A stretch of 64,000 nucleotides of DNA, taken from assembly GCA_021604645.1 (NCBI GenBank), contig BQJJ01000010.1, forward strand, positions 62,001-126,000, given 5' to 3'. Made by a program: the position numbers and the translations under genes. Of this stretch, positions 45,091 through 54,213 are shown one piece after another; positions within the stretch are counted from its first letter, which is position 1, and each line of letters starts with the position of its first letter. Below the pieces are notes generated by a model. It searched no databases and had not been told where the DNA came from. It was given only the letters and a program-made list of their open reading frames with translations. This DNA is from Methyloligella sp. (GTDB taxonomy: Bacteria > Pseudomonadota > Alphaproteobacteria > Rhizobiales > HXMU1428-3).

Positions 45091-45552
45091 ATGTCCCGTT
45101 GGGTTAAAATTATATTCTTTATATCTTTGGCACTGAACTTTGCAGTCATTGGTGTCGTTGCCAGTAAAAAATTAGGGTTTCATAAAAAATGGCGCCATGG
45201 GGGTATGCAGCATCATATCCTGAAAGTAATTCCGGAAGAAAAGCGACCACAGATCAAAAGTCTTCTTGAGGAATATAAAAAATCTTCTCCTCATCGGCCA
45301 GGAAAAATGATCCGCAACTGGGATAAGTTCGAAGAAATTCTCATAGAAGACAAATTTAATAGAGAGCAATTTCTAACAACTTTTAATAAAGAGTTGGAAC
45401 AGCATAATCAAAGATGGATGAATGGCGGTAAAGTGATCGCAGATATCGCAGAGCTTTTAACAGTAGGCGAGAGAAAAGACATTCTTAAAAAGATCAAACG
45501 GAAAATGAAACGGCGGCACAGACACCATAAACACCGACACGGTGATCATTAA
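45091..45552 (+). CDS. Periplasmic heavy-metal sensor/resistance protein (Metal_resist / CnrX-like)
   Basis: The 153-residue protein has an N-terminal membrane anchor (about 5-24), then a four-helix-type domain of the Metal_resist (CnrX/ZraP) kind, and a C-terminus very rich in His and Arg ('RRHRHHKHRHGDH'). Further His residues follow the membrane segment ('HKKWRHGGMQHH'). CnrX-type proteins sense nickel or cobalt and release an ECF sigma via an anti-sigma, so it fits as the sensor of this operon. A strong AAGGAGG ribosome-binding site precedes the ATG. Its stop codon overlaps that of the convergent kinase gene. Confidence 0.85.
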   Translation: MSRWVKIIFFISLALNFAVIGVVASKKLGFHKKWRHGGMQHHILKVIPEEKRPQIKSLLEEYKKSSPHRPGKMIRNWDKFEEILIEDKFNREQFLTTFNKELEQHNQRWMNGGKVIADIAELLTVGERKDILKKIKRKMKRRHRHHKHRHGDH

Positions 45553-47303
45553 GCAGCAATAGACTTAAGGGGCTGGTCTTTCTTAACATTAGATTGACCA
45601 GTCGAGGGGGAAATAAGAGGCAAAGTAACAAGCACTGTTGTTCCAACACCAACTTCACTCTCAATGGATAAATGCCCCCCATGTAAATCAACAAGGCTAC
45701 GTGATATAGCCAATCCAAGTCCAGTACCAGAGTGGCATTTTGTAAGTTGGTTCTCAACTTGTTGAAAAGGTTTTCCTAATTTAGAGATAGCGCTCTCTTC
45801 AATACCTATACCAGTATCTTTTACATAAATATGAACTGAAGCCTGATCCATTTCAGCTAAAAGTTGAACGGCGCCACCTTCTGGTGTGAATTTAATCGCG
45901 TTTGACATGAGGTTCAGCATCACCTGTTTAATGGCCCTTTGATCAAGAACGACTTCAACATCTTTAGGTATGCTTGGCAATAGTTCAATCTTTTCAGCCT
46001 CAGCTTGAGCACTAACGATGTGTATACAATCATCTAAAAGGGATCTGAGAGAACAAGGTTTGGTCTCTAAAGTGAGGCGTCCAGCTTCAATGCGGGACAT
46101 ATCCAAAATATCATTAATCAACTCGAGTAGGTACGCGCCGCTCATGTGGATATCGTTGATGTAATCAGCATATTGAGCATTATCGATAGGGCCAAGCACC
46201 TCACGATGCATCATGTCTGAGAAGCCAATAATTGCATTGAGAGGTGTGCGAAGTTCATGACTAATATTGGCTAAAAATTCAGATTTAACGCGGTTAGCAT
46301 CTTCAGCCCGTTCTTTCTCTCGCATATATTTGTCGGCAAGTTCAGCCAACTTCTGCGTTTTTTGCTCAAGTTCGCGCCGCGATTCTCGTAAATTTTCAAC
46401 TGTGTTACACATTTGTTGCTCACGAATAGCGAGATTTTGCTGACTGGTTTTTAACTTGGTGATGTCAAATGAGACACTCATCAATCCACCATCAACAGTC
46501 GGTGTTTCTTGTATTTGAAGCCAACGACCATTACGCATCTGAGTTTCATAATTGCTAGGTGTAAAAGACCTGTTGGCGCGAATTGGTCTCATCATCAGTT
46601 GATTGATTTTAGCATCAAATTGAAAATAATCAGGCTTTACTTTCTCATCGGTTTTTACAGTTTCGGATCCCTTGAAATGGTAAGTATCCTCAAATTTAGA
46701 ATTTGAAAGAACGAGCTTTCTGTTTCGATCCCATAAGGAAAAAGCCTCCGGCATACTTTCAATCGCCCCTCTCAATGAAAGCAATTGACTAAAATCATCA
46801 CCAAATTTCAGTATGTCTTTGTTCTCATGTCTCTCCATAGAAATAAGCGGATGAACTATGGCACCAAGCAGATAAACAAGCATAAGAACCAGAGAAATAA
46901 GGGTAGCATCCAAGAGCTGGACGGCAAAAACAGGCGGCTGCAAAATTGAAAAAATAGACGCCGTAAGGCTGAAAAACTTCAATGTTAAGGTTATAAATAA
47001 CCCATAAATAACCAGCGTGAGTTGTCTGGATTTCACTTTCGAAATGAACCGCCTCAAAACAACGCGCGTAACACGAAAACTAAAGTGAGAAAAAGCCGCA
47101 ACCACTTTAAATTGTTCGCGCGCAATATGCAGCACTGCAAAGAGAATAGATCTCATTAGGCGCAGATATTCATAGAGCTTAACTGCTCGATGAAATTTAA
47201 AGTGTCGATACAAAAGATCCTCGCAAGAAAAATCAGGCCCCCACATGATTAATCGGGCTATTGGATTTCTTAAAATTTGAGAGGCGCAAACGCATCTCAT
47301 CAT
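45549..47303 (-). CDS. Membrane-bound PAS-domain sensor histidine kinase
   Basis: The 584-residue kinase has a basic N-terminus of about 95 residues, two hydrophobic segments (about 96-118 and 125-148), a PAS-like domain (about 175-270, 'LRGAIESMPEAFSLWDRNRK'), a coiled coil (about 285-335), HisKA with 'NISHELRTPLNAIIGFSDMM', and HATPase with 'NLMSNAIKFT', 'DTGIGIE' and 'GTGLGLAIS'. There is no receiver domain, so it is an orphan kinase resembling PleC/DivJ-type alphaproteobacterial kinases. No response regulator is adjacent. The true start could be one of several internal ATGs, because the first 40 residues look unusual. Confidence 0.9.
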   Translation of the reverse strand: MMRCVCASQILRNPIARLIMWGPDFSCEDLLYRHFKFHRAVKLYEYLRLMRSILFAVLHIAREQFKVVAAFSHFSFRVTRVVLRRFISKVKSRQLTLVIYGLFITLTLKFFSLTASIFSILQPPVFAVQLLDATLISLVLMLVYLLGAIVHPLISMERHENKDILKFGDDFSQLLSLRGAIESMPEAFSLWDRNRKLVLSNSKFEDTYHFKGSETVKTDEKVKPDYFQFDAKINQLMMRPIRANRSFTPSNYETQMRNGRWLQIQETPTVDGGLMSVSFDITKLKTSQQNLAIREQQMCNTVENLRESRRELEQKTQKLAELADKYMREKERAEDANRVKSEFLANISHELRTPLNAIIGFSDMMHREVLGPIDNAQYADYINDIHMSGAYLLELINDILDMSRIEAGRLTLETKPCSLRSLLDDCIHIVSAQAEAEKIELLPSIPKDVEVVLDQRAIKQVMLNLMSNAIKFTPEGGAVQLLAEMDQASVHIYVKDTGIGIEESAISKLGKPFQQVENQLTKCHSGTGLGLAISRSLVDLHGGHLSIESEVGVGTTVLVTLPLISPSTGQSNVKKDQPLKSIAA

Positions 47304-47393
47304 TGAATTGATATCATTTGATAAAATTAAATGATTCGATGCAAGATCTTTCGTAAGTGTTAATGAATTGTGTGGTGAACAGAGTATTATTTT

Positions 47394-47786
47394 TTAAAAA
47401 GGCTTCAAAAGAGCAAGATATAACACCAAAACAACGGTCAAAAGCGTCAAAACGCTCATGCTGATCACAGAAGTGTAAGAGTTAATCTTTTCGTTTTTAC
47501 GCAATTGACCAGCGATTTTTCCATGTAAGCCGGAAAGGCCAAAGACGATTAGAAGTTTAGCCCAAAACCATAAAGATATGTAATGGCCGCCAAAATAGGC
47601 CATATAAACACCCAACAACCATGTAAAAGAGATGCCGATTGACATAATGCCTCTTAAGGCCTTGCTGAACCTCCCGCTAGCTCCAATTTTTAGAGAAAAT
47701 AGAGCAACTAACATACTGAGTATCCAGATGAATATCGCAATAAAATGGGCTTGTTTAATCAACTCGTACATAGTTGTAAAATCCAA
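47394..47786 (-). CDS. CopD/HemJ-like four-helix membrane protein
   Basis: The 130-residue protein has four hydrophobic helices (about 12-30, 42-62, 70-86, 105-125). The pattern, with His13 near the first helix and 'LWFWAKLLIVFGLSGLHGKI' around residues 71-90, resembles the HemJ/CopD-like family of heme-binding integral membrane proteins. Members include the HemJ form of protoporphyrinogen oxidase, but the sequence is too short to choose. It is on the same strand as the upstream pepN gene, 161 bp away. Confidence 0.65.
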   Translation of the reverse strand: MDFTTMYELIKQAHFIAIFIWILSMLVALFSLKIGASGRFSKALRGIMSIGISFTWLLGVYMAYFGGHYISLWFWAKLLIVFGLSGLHGKIAGQLRKNEKINSYTSVISMSVLTLLTVVLVLYLALLKPF

Positions 47787-47947
47787 AGGTGAGTTATTAA
47801 AATTGAAAAAAGGTGGTTAATTCTGATGAGTGATAACCATTTTTATATGAAAGCAGCAAGCTTAAGAACCAAATGGTGAAGAGACAGGCTATGGGGGATT
47901 AGTCCAACCCGCCCCTTCAATCCGGATACTAACTAAATTTTCAGAGT

Positions 47948-50599
47948 CTATCCAAGTATTTTTTGAACAATCTCATAACTATCCTTAGAGAGCTTCGATT
48001 CGAGAGAAATAGCCTTTAGCTGCTCTTTCATAAGGTCTTGGCGAGTAGGTTCAAGTTTTTGCCAACTTCGAAAAGCACCAATTAAACGTGCTGCAATCTG
48101 CGGATTAAAGCGATCAATACGCAAAATTTGCTTGGCCATTAACTCATAACCTTTGCCATCTGGGCGGTTAAATTGAGTTGGGTTCGCGCCAGCAAAAGCT
48201 GCCAATACGGCCCGTACCTTATTCGGGTTTTCAATATTAAATTTCTCATGCCTCAAAAGAGATCGCACTGTTTTAAGAGCTGATGGCAGAGGGCACATAG
48301 CTTGCAGACCAAACCATTTATCAATCACCAGATGATCATCAAGCCATTTATCATGGAAATCTTGAAAGACGATATCTCTTTCAGCCGAGCGATGTCCATT
48401 CAATGATTGAAGAGCAGCCACTGCAGCAGTCATGTTACGTGCCGTATTATAATGAATGTTCGCCCGCTCATATTCTTCAGCCATTTCAGTTGCAGTTAAG
48501 AACATAAGGCACGAAGCTCTCAAACTACGCTTTCCTTCGCTCAAAGCATCAGGAGAATAAGCTCCGCGTCCCTGATGAGTTTCATAAACTTCAATCAGGC
48601 CATCACGTAACGTTTTGCCAATAGATTTAGCCAATGCTTTTTTCGCCCGCCCATTGGCAGTCGGGTCAATATTATTCCCCAAAGCACGTACCAAATCCGC
48701 TTCAGTCGGGAGGGATAAAAACGCAGCCCTGTAAGCTGGGTCAATCTCTTCGTTTAAAACTGTCTTACCAATGAGGCGCGCAAGGCGGGCATTACCACCA
48801 GGTGACTTTCCATCACGAATGCGCTCAATCATATGGAGAAGTGAATTTGTCAGTAACGTCTGAGCCGCTTGCCAGCGATTAAATAAATTCGCATCATTCT
48901 GCGCAAGATAAATCAGTTCTTTTTCAGTGTAATCAATTCTCAAATTAACAGGGGCCGAAAAGTCACGTAAGAGCGAAGGCACATTGCGTGCTGTCACGGA
49001 TTTAAACTCGAAACTTTGTGATGCCTCTTTAATATGAATAACGCTATCTTTAATCCGCTCACCGCTCAGTAATTTAGGCGCTTTATCACGGCCACCAGCA
49101 GCCACAAATCCAAGACGCAATGGAATATGTAAAGGAACTTTCTTAGATTGATCTTGTGTCGGCGCTGTAACTTGTTCAACGTTTAGAGTGCCTGTTTTCT
49201 TTTCTTCATTGAATGTGTATTTGCAAACAAGCTCCGGCGTCCCAGATTGATTGTACCAGGTGGAGAATTGCGAAAGGTCAGCCTTATTTGCTTCTGCCAT
49301 TGAGGCAATAAAATCTTCAACGGTTGCAGCCTCTCCGTCATGGCGCTTGAAGTAGAGATCCATGCCCTTGCGAAACCCTTTAAAGCCAACAATGGTTTCA
49401 ATCATCCGGCAAAGTTCAGCACCTTTTTGATAAACAGTTGATGTATAAAAGTTATTGATTTCGATATAACTATTAGGACGGACAGGGTGAGACAGCGGAC
49501 CACCATCTTCAGGAAATTGCACAGCTTTCAAGCGGCGCACATCCATAATCCGCTGCACAGCACGGTTGCGCTCATCTGATGAGAATTCTTGATCTCGGTA
49601 AACGGTAAGACCTTCTTTAAGACAAAGCTGAAACCAATCACGACAAGTAATTCTATTGCCAGTCCAGTTATGGAAATATTCATGCGCAATCACTGATTCA
49701 ATCGCCATATAATCATTGTCAGTGGCCGTATCAGGACGAGCAAGTACGAGCTTGTCGTTAAAGATATTCAGCCCCTTATTTTCCATAGCCCCCATATTAA
49801 AATCGGAAACTGCGACAATATTAAAAATGTCGAGATCATATTCGCGGCCAAAGCGCTCTTCATCCCACTTCATTGAGCGCTTTAAACTATCCATCGCCCA
49901 GTCACAGCGATCTTCTTTCCCATGTTCAACATAAATACCAAGTTCAACTTGTTTGCCAGAAGCCGTCGTAAAGCTATCTTTCACCACGGCAAGATCACCA
50001 CCAACAAGTGCAAATAAATAAGCTGGTTTCGGATGAGGGTCATGCCACAGTGTGTAATGAGTGCCAGCTGTTTTCCCCTCACCTTGCTCAATCAAATTAC
50101 CATTCGATAAAAGTACAGGGTTATCTTCAAGCGAGCCTTCAACACGCACCGTAAACACCGCCATAACATCAGGGCGGTCTAGGTAGTAAGTAATCCGGCG
50201 AAAACCTTCTGCTTCACATTGCGTGCAATAATTTCCAGAGGAACGATAAAGTCCTGAAAGGGCTTTGTTGGCTTCAGGATTACAAACTGTATTGATCTCT
50301 AGAGTAAAGGCTTTTTGCGGAAGTTTAAAAAGTGTCAGAGTTTCATCTGCAACCACATAATCACTGTCAGCTTTTAAAACTGAACCATCAAGCTTCACTG
50401 ATTTAAGCTTAATCATCTCACCATCAAGTACAAGCTGAGCATCCGTCTCATCAGAAGCAGGGTTAGGTCGTATTTTTAACTTAGATGAAACCTTCGTCGC
50501 TTTAGGAGACAGTGCAAAGTCGAGTGAGACGTCATCTATAAGATAAGCGCTGGGTGTATAATCTTTTAAATGAATAACGGGTGGGTTATCTGTGCGCAT
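47948..50599 (-). CDS. pepN: Aminopeptidase N (M1 zinc metallopeptidase)
   Basis: PepN removes N-terminal residues from peptides in the cytoplasm. The 883-residue protein shows the exopeptidase motif GAMENKGLN, the zinc site 'IAHEYFHNWTGNRITCRDWF' (HEYFH with the third ligand Glu in 'LKEGLTVYRDQEF'), and the PepN-specific N-terminal saddle 'GLYRSSGNYCTQCEAEGFRR'. Length and domain order match bacterial PepN of the E. coli type. It stands alone, divergent from the KdsC-like gene. Confidence 0.97.
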   Translation of the reverse strand: MRTDNPPVIHLKDYTPSAYLIDDVSLDFALSPKATKVSSKLKIRPNPASDETDAQLVLDGEMIKLKSVKLDGSVLKADSDYVVADETLTLFKLPQKAFTLEINTVCNPEANKALSGLYRSSGNYCTQCEAEGFRRITYYLDRPDVMAVFTVRVEGSLEDNPVLLSNGNLIEQGEGKTAGTHYTLWHDPHPKPAYLFALVGGDLAVVKDSFTTASGKQVELGIYVEHGKEDRCDWAMDSLKRSMKWDEERFGREYDLDIFNIVAVSDFNMGAMENKGLNIFNDKLVLARPDTATDNDYMAIESVIAHEYFHNWTGNRITCRDWFQLCLKEGLTVYRDQEFSSDERNRAVQRIMDVRRLKAVQFPEDGGPLSHPVRPNSYIEINNFYTSTVYQKGAELCRMIETIVGFKGFRKGMDLYFKRHDGEAATVEDFIASMAEANKADLSQFSTWYNQSGTPELVCKYTFNEEKKTGTLNVEQVTAPTQDQSKKVPLHIPLRLGFVAAGGRDKAPKLLSGERIKDSVIHIKEASQSFEFKSVTARNVPSLLRDFSAPVNLRIDYTEKELIYLAQNDANLFNRWQAAQTLLTNSLLHMIERIRDGKSPGGNARLARLIGKTVLNEEIDPAYRAAFLSLPTEADLVRALGNNIDPTANGRAKKALAKSIGKTLRDGLIEVYETHQGRGAYSPDALSEGKRSLRASCLMFLTATEMAEEYERANIHYNTARNMTAAVAALQSLNGHRSAERDIVFQDFHDKWLDDHLVIDKWFGLQAMCPLPSALKTVRSLLRHEKFNIENPNKVRAVLAAFAGANPTQFNRPDGKGYELMAKQILRIDRFNPQIAARLIGAFRSWQKLEPTRQDLMKEQLKAISLESKLSKDSYEIVQKILG

Positions 50600-50801
50600 A
50601 GCTAAATTCCTGCCTAATAGCCTAAATTTTCAATAAATGGTGTAAAGACGGGCAATAATGGCGAAGTTTTATGTTTTGAACAAGGGGCTTCGTGCATAAA
50701 TACTACAAAAATATGATTAGATAATCATAATGAAACTTTATAGATTAAAGTCGTTGGTCGTACATCATTGTGCAACTAACCTACGGGGAATAATAGAAAA
50801 A

Positions 50802-51326
50802 ATGAAAAATTATCCGCAGCCTTTGCCAATTACAAGCGAGGAAGGGCTTAAAGCCCTCAAATCAGTAAAATTACTGTGTTGCGACATAGATGGCGTCATG
50901 ACCGATGGGGGCATGTATTATGGGGTTGAAGGCCAAATCATGGTCAAATTCAATGTCTTAGATGGAATGGGCATCAAGCTTATTCAAAAACTGGGTATTA
51001 AGACATGCTTTATCACCATGAGTAACACGAATATCATTCAATCAAGAGCCGATGTTTTAGGTATTGATTATTGCTATATGGGCATTACTGATAAGCGTGA
51101 AAAAATGGAAGAATTGACCAATGAATTGTCAATAAACTTCAATGAAACCGCCCATATCGCAGATGATGTAAACGATCTTTCATTGCTAAAAGCTGTCGGC
51201 TGTTCCGTGACTGTTCCCAATGGAGTTGAAGAAGTCAAAGCAACAGCAAGCTTTATCACAAGCAAAGCAGGGGGCTATGGTGCGGTCAGAGAGCTATGCG
51301 ATTGCCTTGTAAAGGCCCAAACATAA
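50802..51326 (+). CDS. kdsC: KdsC-like HAD phosphatase (3-deoxy-D-manno-octulosonate 8-phosphate phosphatase)
   Basis: The 174-residue protein is a C0-type HAD phosphatase with motif I 'CCDIDGVMTDGGMYYG', motif II 'FITMSNTNII' (Ser in place of the usual Gly), Lys in 'ITDKREKMEEL', and motif IV 'HIADDVNDLSLL'. This pattern and length identify the KdsC group, which makes KDO for lipopolysaccharide; relatives acting on sialic-acid-type sugars cannot be excluded. The ATG at 50802, with GGGGAA upstream, is preferred over an earlier in-frame ATG at 50730 that would add 24 atypical residues. A KdsD gene at 56222 supplies the substrate pathway. Confidence 0.8.
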   Translation: MKNYPQPLPITSEEGLKALKSVKLLCCDIDGVMTDGGMYYGVEGQIMVKFNVLDGMGIKLIQKLGIKTCFITMSNTNIIQSRADVLGIDYCYMGITDKREKMEELTNELSINFNETAHIADDVNDLSLLKAVGCSVTVPNGVEEVKATASFITSKAGGYGAVRELCDCLVKAQT

Positions 51327-51521
51327 AGAGTGAAGTCCCCATTGCGCCATTAAAAATCTATGCGACAGTTCGTTGAGCATTCATACGAAAGGACGAAACA
51401 GTGACGAGCATCATCTCCATTGCGCCTCAAATTCCAATATGTTAAAATATTCAAAAAATCATATATAAGAATATAAGGCATGTTTTTAAATTCTGAATTT
51501 TGAAAAATAGGGGACGGGCAA

Positions 51522-52457
51522 ATGACACTGAATAGAAGAGACTTACTAAAAATAGGCGCATCGAGTGCTTCACTCATGGCACTACCAACGTTGGCCGGGC
51601 CTGCATGGAGTAAAAATACCATAAGCGCAAATGGCATTAGAATTGATAGTGTCAGCGATGGACATCTGCAATTACCAACATCATTTCTCTTCGGCTCTTT
51701 ACCCAAAGAAACCTACGAGCCAATACTAAAAAAATATAACGTTCAGGCTGACACACAAAAAAGAGACTGCAACCTGACCCTTTTAAGGGATGGCAAAAGA
51801 GCCATTCTTTTTGATGTAGGTTCCGGTCCTAATTTTATGCCAACAGCTGGTAAAATTGCGGATGCATTTGAGCACTTAGGTGTTCCAATGGAAGAGGTAA
51901 CCGATGTTGTCTTCACTCATGCTCACCCAGACCACTTATGGGGCGTATTAGATGAATTCGATGAACCATTATTCCCAAACGCTAAATATATGATTTCAGA
52001 AAAAGAATGGGCTTATTGGACTGACCCGAACACCTTAACAAACATTGCTGAAAGCCGAAAAAGCTTTGCGGCAGGTGCCAAACGATTACTTGGAACCATA
52101 GAAAAAGATATGAGCTTCTTCAAATATGGCGCGGAAATCCTGCCAAACATAGCAAGCTTAGACACAAGCGGACACACAGCCGGTCATGCATCTTTTGAAG
52201 TTAAAATGGGATCTGAAAACCTAGTGATTGTAGGTGATGCTATTAGCAATCATCACATTTCTTTCGAACAACCAGGCATCAGTGCAGGAAGCGATGAAGA
52301 TAAAGACCAAGGCATAAAATCAAGAAAAAGCCTCTTGGATAAACTATCTCATGAGAAAACAAAACTAATTGGCTTCCATCTGCCAAGCCCAGGAATTGGC
52401 TACGTAGAGAAAAAAGGCAATGCTTACAAGTTTGTAGCTGATAATAAGTCTAAATAA
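51522..52457 (+). CDS. Tat-exported MBL-fold metallohydrolase
   Basis: The 311-residue protein begins with a twin-arginine signal ('NRRDLLKIGASSASLMALPT') and then has a metallo-beta-lactamase fold with the metal-binding motif 'FTHAHPDHLWG', later 'TSGHTAGHASFEV' and 'IVGDAIS'. It is a periplasmic hydrolase of unknown substrate; quorum-signal lactones, sulfur compounds and others are known for the fold. A GGGGACGGG sequence precedes the ATG. The gene stands alone. Confidence 0.92.
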   Translation: MTLNRRDLLKIGASSASLMALPTLAGPAWSKNTISANGIRIDSVSDGHLQLPTSFLFGSLPKETYEPILKKYNVQADTQKRDCNLTLLRDGKRAILFDVGSGPNFMPTAGKIADAFEHLGVPMEEVTDVVFTHAHPDHLWGVLDEFDEPLFPNAKYMISEKEWAYWTDPNTLTNIAESRKSFAAGAKRLLGTIEKDMSFFKYGAEILPNIASLDTSGHTAGHASFEVKMGSENLVIVGDAISNHHISFEQPGISAGSDEDKDQGIKSRKSLLDKLSHEKTKLIGFHLPSPGIGYVEKKGNAYKFVADNKSK

Positions 52458-52615
52458 ACACCACAACGGACTTAAATTTAAGTCAAATAATTGAGCCTAC
52501 AATTCATCTCTGATCGCTCTATAATGGTCATGATTCTTTTTTAGTTTGAGAAGTGCTCGATCTAGATATAAAAGATCAATCTATTTTTAAATTTACGTGA
52601 TTGAATGATGCGCTC

Positions 52616-53614
52616 ATGACAAAGACGGAACCCCACAAATTTTCGATCGCTCCTATGATGGAGTGGACGGATCGGCATTGCCGTTTTTTCCATCGGACAA
52701 TCACCGAGCGCGCGCTTCTCTACACCGAAATGGTAACGGCAGACGCGATCATTCATGGAGACACAGAGCGCTTGTTAGGCTTTAGTGAAGCAGAACATCC
52801 TGTCGCATTACAACTTGGCGGCTCTGACCCTGAAAAATTACAACAAGCCACCCAAATCGCCAATGAGTTTGGTTATGATGAAATCAACCTAAATGTAGGT
52901 TGTCCATCAGACCGGGTTCAAAATGGCAGCTTCGGTGCCTGTCTTATGCGCGAGCCAGAGTTGGTAAGAGAATGCATGACGGCTATAGGCGAGGTGAGCG
53001 AAAAACCACCAACTGTAAAATGCCGCATTGGCGTGGATGAAATGGATGATGATGAAGGCTTGCAGAATTTCGTTGGGATTGTGAAAGGTTCAGGCGTAAA
53101 TACATTTATCGTACACGCAAGAAAAGCCTGGCTCCAAGGCCTGAGCCCGAAACAAAATAGAGAAGTTCCGCCTTTAAATTATGAGCGGGTCTATAAATTA
53201 AAAGCCGATCACCCTGAGCTAACCATCATCATTAATGGCGGCATTGAAACTCTTGAGCAAGCAAGCGAACATTTGGCGCATACTGATGGCGTGATGATGG
53301 GGCGGGCCGCTTACCACACGCCTTATATTTTAGAGCGCGTCGATAAACGCATGTTCTTCGAGTATAATGATAAAAAATCCCGCTTTGATATCGCTGAAGC
53401 CATGATCCCCTATATTGAAAGAGAGTTAGAGAAGGGCACAAGACTTCACCAAATCACACGCCACATGCTAGGGCTTTTCCATGGTGAGCCAAATGCCAGA
53501 ATGTACCGCCGAATTCTCTCAACTGAAGCCAATAAAGAAGGCGCAGGCCTAGAAGTCTATAACGCAGCCCTCGATTGCATGAGACACTCCCAAGACCAAG
53601 AACTCGCTTCTTAA
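52616..53614 (+). CDS. dusA: tRNA-dihydrouridine(20/20a) synthase DusA
   Basis: DusA reduces uridines 20 and 20a in the tRNA D-loop using FMN. The protein has the FMN-binding 'IAPMMEWTDRHCRFFHR', 'LNVGCPSDRVQNGSFGACLM' with the catalytic Cys, and the DusA-specific 'HARKAWLQGLSPKQNREVPP'. It also has 'INGGIETLEQASEHL' and 'GVMMGRAAYHTPYIL'. The ATG at 52616 is taken as start; a TTG five codons earlier would also keep the frame. It is followed by a gap of 599 bp with repeats. Confidence 0.96.
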   Translation: MTKTEPHKFSIAPMMEWTDRHCRFFHRTITERALLYTEMVTADAIIHGDTERLLGFSEAEHPVALQLGGSDPEKLQQATQIANEFGYDEINLNVGCPSDRVQNGSFGACLMREPELVRECMTAIGEVSEKPPTVKCRIGVDEMDDDEGLQNFVGIVKGSGVNTFIVHARKAWLQGLSPKQNREVPPLNYERVYKLKADHPELTIIINGGIETLEQASEHLAHTDGVMMGRAAYHTPYILERVDKRMFFEYNDKKSRFDIAEAMIPYIERELEKGTRLHQITRHMLGLFHGEPNARMYRRILSTEANKEGAGLEVYNAALDCMRHSQDQELAS

Positions 53615-53707
53615 AAACAGTCTTAGAAATAACTCCAAGACAATTTATACGAAGAAGGAGTTCTCCTTTTATCTGTCCTTCGTCTGCCCACCAGTAACCG
53701 GACCAAA

Positions 53708-53890
53708 GCTGAGAGACATGCGCAGTGAGAGCGAAGCCCGGTGCTTAAGATCAGCTTGAACGGAGCATAGCGAGTTCTGATAAGCTGATCGTAAGAAAAC
53801 ACCGCCCCTCGTAGACTTAAGTGGAATAGCAGCGTGGTTGCTTGTGGGCAACCTGAAGCGCGACTTAAGCCTCATAGCTGTGAGAGAAAA
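53708..53890 (+). repeat. Structured element, copy A
   Basis: This copy begins 'GCTGAGAGACATG' and ends 'GCTGTGAGAGAAA'. It contains CGGTG (53739-53743) paired with CACCG (53800-53804), enclosing a long hairpin of 14-base arms (53744-53757 with 53782-53795, 13 of 14 pairs). A REP-like hairpin (53836-53853) is embedded near its end. Copy B keeps the outer stem but has CGGCGC/GCGCCG. Confidence 0.65.
53836..53860 (+). repeat. REP-like hairpin (locus 3, first copy)
   Basis: GGTTGC (53836-53841), loop TTGTGG, GCAACC (53848-53853), then TGAAGCG. This is the consensus form of the dispersed repeat. Confidence 0.75.
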
Positions 53891-53938
53891 ACCAAACCAA
53901 AAACCAGCTATATGATGAAGGAGTTCAGCCCACTTCGG

Positions 53939-54033
53939 GCTGAGGGACATGGCGAAGCGACAGCGCAGCCCGGCGCAAGCGCCGCACCTCGTAGGCCTAT
54001 GAGCTTCAGTTCATAGAATAGCCGTGAGAGAAA
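53939..54033 (+). repeat. Structured element, copy B
   Basis: This shorter copy begins 'GCTGAGGGACATGG' and ends 'GCCGTGAGAGAAA'. The shared landmarks with copy A are 'GAC-ATG', 'AGCCCGG', 'CCTCGTAG' and 'GTGAGAGAAA'. The inner stem is CGGCGC (53971-53976) with GCGCCG (53979-53984). A GCCC/GGGC hairpin lies just upstream (53928-53940). Confidence 0.65.
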
Positions 54034-54039
54034 TAAAGC

Positions 54040-54064
54040 GGTTGCGTAGTGGGCAACTGAAGCG
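54040..54064 (+). repeat. REP-like hairpin (locus 3, second copy)
   Basis: GTTGC (54041-54045), loop GTAGTGG, GCAAC (54053-54057), then TGAAGCG. It follows copy B of the larger element. Confidence 0.7.
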
Positions 54065-54088
54065 AATATGTGAGAGAAAAAAGAGAAA

Positions 54089-54149
54089 ATACAACAGTGA
54101 GACCCATTTTTTGGGGGTCAGGGGGGATGAATGGATCTCACCGCTGTAT
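54089..54149 (-). terminator. Terminator downstream of motAB
   Basis: Positions 54089-54107 and 54131-54149 are imperfect inverted repeats (16 of 19). On the minus strand the stem is followed by a T-rich run (TTTTCTCTTTTTT). This fits termination of the minus-strand motA-motB transcript. The loop is very C-rich on that strand. Confidence 0.7.
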
Positions 54150-54213
54150 CTATCTGGGATCAATATGACTTGGATGGGGGGATGGGGGATGTCATATCAA
54201 CTCCAAAACTAAA

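Larger units (their letters stand above)
53615..54213. other. Gene-free region between dusA and motB rich in repeats and hairpins
   Basis: No credible gene is seen. A possible weak hairpin (AAGGA/TCCTT) lies about 40 bp after dusA. The region then holds two diverged copies of a structured element (53708-53890 and 53939-54033), two REP-like hairpins, a minus-strand terminator (54089-54149) and four G-runs of five or six G residues. Confidence 0.75.
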
